A stretch of 33,048 nt of DNA, taken from a virus. The translations under genes were made by a program, and so were the position numbers. This document shows positions 31,110-33,048 of the stretch, in pieces (position 1 is the first letter of the stretch; each line of letters opens with the position of its first letter). The DNA lies in IMG/VR virus record IMGVR_UViG_3300047409_000221, positions 1 to 33,048 of that record; one strand, given 5' to 3'. A model generated the notes under the pieces. That model saw nothing but the letters and a program-made list of their open reading frames with translations. It was not told the DNA's origin and searched no databases.

Positions 31110-31316
31110 ATGTCTAAATTAGACACACAAGAAAGGAATTCGTTACCAAAGAAAGAATTTGGTTTACCTAATGAACGTAAATATCCTATGCCTGATAGAG
31201 AACATGCAATCAATGCAAAAGCTCGGGCTACTCAAATGCATGACAAAGGTTTACTATCTCTTCGCGCTGAAGAATTGATAGATGCTAAAGCTAATAGAAT
31301 TTTAAATAACAAATAA
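31110..31316 (+). CDS. DUF6582-like small protein, 68 aa
   Basis: I chose ATG 31110 because AAGGA lies seven bases upstream; an in-frame ATG at 31104 is too close to it. The pattern ERNSLPKKEFGLPNERKYPM, then DREHAINAKARATQM and a helical end, resembles a small conserved phage family I recall as DUF6582 (name to be verified). Members are often found near head and packaging genes; role unknown. It is the first gene after the extended -10 promoter. Confidence 0.65.
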   Translation: MSKLDTQERNSLPKKEFGLPNERKYPMPDREHAINAKARATQMHDKGLLSLRAEELIDAKANRILNNK

Positions 31317-31326
31317 AGGAAAAAGT

Positions 31327-31608
31327 ATGTCCGTTGATTTACAAAATGAACTAGAAATAGCTAAATCTAATATCAAAGGCTTAACCGCTCAATTAGATGC
31401 TGCCAAACAGATGATTAATGAAATCTTGGCGTCAAATCTACAGTTAAGAACCAATGTTGTATTATTCCAACAATCTTACCAAGAAGTTAATCAAGAAAAG
31501 CATGTTCTCAAACAAGAGCTAGAAGTACAGACTAATCAAGTCACTTATCTTACAAATAAAATTCCAGATTTAGAAGCTCTTGCTTCTAATCAAGAAGTTC
31601 CAGCTTAA
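31327..31608 (+). CDS. Coiled-coil protein, 93 aa
   Basis: AAAGGAAAAAG precedes ATG 31327. Nearly the whole product is a coiled coil with heptad hydrophobics (LEIAKSNIKGLTAQLDAAKQ, then HVLKQELEVQTNQVTYL). It ends EVPA. It is likely a dimeric or trimeric helical protein in a late operon, perhaps an assembly or regulatory factor. Its function is not recognisable. Confidence 0.65.
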   Translation: MSVDLQNELEIAKSNIKGLTAQLDAAKQMINEILASNLQLRTNVVLFQQSYQEVNQEKHVLKQELEVQTNQVTYLTNKIPDLEALASNQEVPA

Positions 31609-31617
31609 GAGGTTTTT

Positions 31618-31806
31618 ATGCCATTAATCCATAGTAAAAGTAAAGCTGCTCGAGAAAAGAATATAGCTACTGAAATTGCTGCGGGTAAAGATCCTAAACA
31701 AGCCGTTGCAATTGGTTACTCAGTTCAACGCCATGCTTCAATAGATGATTCTGATGAACGTAGAATCGAAAAAGAAGCGCATGAAAAATTTAAGTATGGT
31801 CGATAA
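31618..31806 (+). CDS. Conserved small phage protein (HSKSKAA family-like), 62 aa
   Basis: GAGG precedes ATG 31618. The start [20 protein letters not shown] and the following [17 protein letters not shown] are a familiar pattern of short proteins found in many tailed phages, often close to structural or packaging genes; their function is not known to me. Its end overlaps the putative terminase start (ATGGTCGATAA at 31796-31806), the same kind of coupling as many other gene pairs here. Confidence 0.75.
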   Translation: MPLIHSKSKAAREKNIATEIAAGKDPKQAVAIGYSVQRHASIDDSDERRIEKEAHEKFKYGR

Positions 31807-33048
31807 GGGTTTTTTATCTATATTCGAATCCCTAATATTCTTCCATACCCTCATCAGGCACGTATGTTCAAAGCTATGGTGGATGACAAGAATGTTTGTG
31901 CTGTCATCCATCGTCGTGCTGGCAAGGATATTTTCTCACTTCAGGCTTGGTTACTACGAGGACTTAAACGAATTGGTACTCACGTCTACTTATTCCCTCT
32001 TCATAAGCAAGCCCGTTCTGTTATTTGGCAAGGATTAGACTTCGATGGCAAACCTTTCATGGATGCAATCCCTGATGCTCTGGTTGCAAAGAAAAATGAA
32101 GCTCGAATGGAAATTGATCTTTTTAACGGTTCTAAACTTGTTCTTGCTGGTAGTAACAATTACGACGGTCTTATGGGTAGTAATCCTGTTACTATTATAT
32201 ATTCTGAATTCTCTCTCCATAATCCTTTAGCTAGACAATATCTAAATCCAATTCTAGTTCAGAATAAAGGTAAGGAGATTCTTCAATATACACCTCGTGG
32301 AATGAATCATGGGTACGAAGTCTATCAGCAAGTTAAAGACTTATCAGATTATCATGTTGAACATCTTAGTGTGGAACAGACCTTTAAACATGATGGTATC
32401 ACTCCTATTATATCCTCTGCCGATATTCAAAGAGCAAAAGATCTCGGAATGTCAGAAGAACTTATTAGGCAAGAATTTTATGTAGATTTTAAAGTCGGGA
32501 ATCTTGGTGCTTATTATACTCGTGAGATTAGTGACATGGAGCGTGAAGGTCGTATTATGACTTTACGTTTTGATCCTAGTTTACCTTTACATTCAATATG
32601 GGACCTAGGGGGAACTGATGCTACCGCTGGATTTCTGTTTCAAATCATTGGTCGCTATATTCATATTTTGTTCCTTTTACATGACACTGGGCGTGGTCTC
32701 AAATTCTACTTGGATGAGGCTGAAAGAATACGTCGTTCTCTTAACGGTACTTGGGGTAACCATTGGATGCCTCATGATGTTAAACAACAGCATCAAGGTT
32801 GGGAACATACAGAATCTCGCATCATGCAAGCTCGTAAGCACGGTTGGCATTTACAAATCACCCCCAAAGTTAACTTTGAAGATGGGATAGAAGCTGCACG
32901 TTACATGTTCCCTCGCGTTCGGATCGATAAACAAAACTGCGCTCTTGGTATTCGTGCTCTCTCAGAATATCAGAGGAGCTACAACGAGACAACAGCGAGC
33001 TATTCTAAAGCGCCGCTCGAAAACTGGGCAGTCCACATAGCTGATGCG
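31796..33048 (+). CDS. terL: Large terminase subunit, truncated at window end, probable -1 frameshift
   Basis: This is the packaging motor ATPase/nuclease. The frame 31807-33048 carries a Walker A-like HRRAGKD (31909-31929), a Walker B-like TIIYSE (32191-32208), a nuclease-type IWDLGGTDA (from 32596) and the final HIADA at the window end. Conserved-looking sequence ([20 protein letters not shown]) begins before the first in-frame ATG (31864), so that ATG is too late. ATG 31796 is coupled to the previous gene and reads ATG GTC GAT AAG GGT TTT TTA; slipping back one base at T-TTT-TTA (31810-31816) enters the terminase frame exactly. An indel or non-AUG start is the alternative. The last 25 codons are visible at 10727-10801 on the minus strand, giving about 443 residues. 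Confidence 0.88.
31810..31816 (+). promoter_or_regulatory. T-TTT-TTA slippery heptamer in the terminase 5' end
   Basis: In the frame of ATG 31796 the bases divide as T TTT TTA, the classical -1 slippery heptamer. After slippage the next codon is ATC at 31816, which is in the terminase frame. I could not confirm a stimulatory structure downstream. Confidence 0.45.
32961..33048 (+). repeat. Inverted repeat arm D, right copy (88 nt)
   Basis: These last 88 bases equal the reverse complement of 10802-10889. The match begins within terminase codons and continues to the end of the window; beyond the end the repeat copy supplies the terminase stop. Just before 32961 the sequence differs (T here, G in the other copy). 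Confidence 0.97.

Noticed and set aside
31745-32038. Open frame overlapping the terminase start
   Set aside because: Its body is a shadow of terminase; only the short part from ATG 31796 to the slippery site may be used.
32045-32890. Plus- and minus-strand frames inside the last 1 kb
   Set aside because: They are out-of-frame shadows of the large terminase, whose motifs are clear in the long frame to the window end.
1-33048. Direct terminal repeats as in T7
   Set aside because: The end repeats are inverted relative to an internal segment and the two window ends do not match each other directly.
1-33048. Hairpin telomeres of an N15-like linear phage
   Set aside because: At a hairpin end the sequence would turn into its own complement; here each repeat edge leads to different unique DNA on both sides.
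1-33048. tRNA or rRNA genes
   Set aside because: No cloverleaf-like segment or rRNA-like sequence was seen in reading; a tRNA scan was not possible here.

Overview
This window is most of the genome of an AT-rich, podovirus-like phage. The virion genes follow the T7 order: small terminase candidate, portal, scaffold, major capsid, tail tubular proteins A and B, three internal virion proteins, tail fibre, large terminase. T7 gp1-like RNA polymerase, a phage DNA polymerase and a helicase were not found. The early region is instead lambda-like: a replication initiator with iterons inside its gene, a RecT-like annealing protein, Gp157, RusA and an excisionase-like HTH protein. The host cannot be named from sequence. 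Signal peptides, consensus sigma70-type promoters, a DnaA box and the gene families suggest a Gram-negative, probably proteobacterial, host (inference).

Layout. Positions 1-2837 (+) hold a chain of 12 small, mostly overlapping early genes, led by the end of a cysteine-rich secreted peptide. Positions 2877-10344 (-) hold a long convergent early series: leader peptides, RecT, Gp157, a Xis-like protein, zinc and coiled-coil proteins, then a gap with promoter, operator-like and DnaA sites, then initiator, RusA and small genes. Positions 10345-10889 are a mostly non-coding regulatory segment with an orphan terminase 3' end. Positions 10909-30433 are head and tail genes, with a lone transglycosylase-like gene on the minus strand. 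Positions 30564-33048 are small genes, a moron-like secreted protein and the large terminase, which runs off the window.

The main discovery concerns the ends. Positions 1-86 are the exact reverse complement of 9906-9991, and 32961-33048 are the exact reverse complement of 10802-10889. Reading the minus strand on past 10802 completes the terminase: the frame continues for 25 codons to a stop. The simplest reading is a circular or circularly permuted genome of about 33,858 bp. It would carry two inverted copies of a 984-bp cassette (9906-10889), one of which was collapsed in assembly. These copies divide the genome into a 9.8-kb early block and a 22-kb late block, as in chloroplast or 2-micron plasmid architecture.

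Each cassette carries a near-consensus promoter and three small leader genes. It ends exactly at the GTG-AGT start codons of two unrelated downstream genes, one opening each early operon. The same promoter and leader therefore drive both convergent early operons, and recombination between copies would invert the early block without changing its expression. Also notable are a T-TTT-TTA slippery heptamer where the terminase frame lacks a start codon, three palindromic iterons spaced exactly 22 bp inside the initiator gene, and a tandem-duplicated membrane micro-gene.
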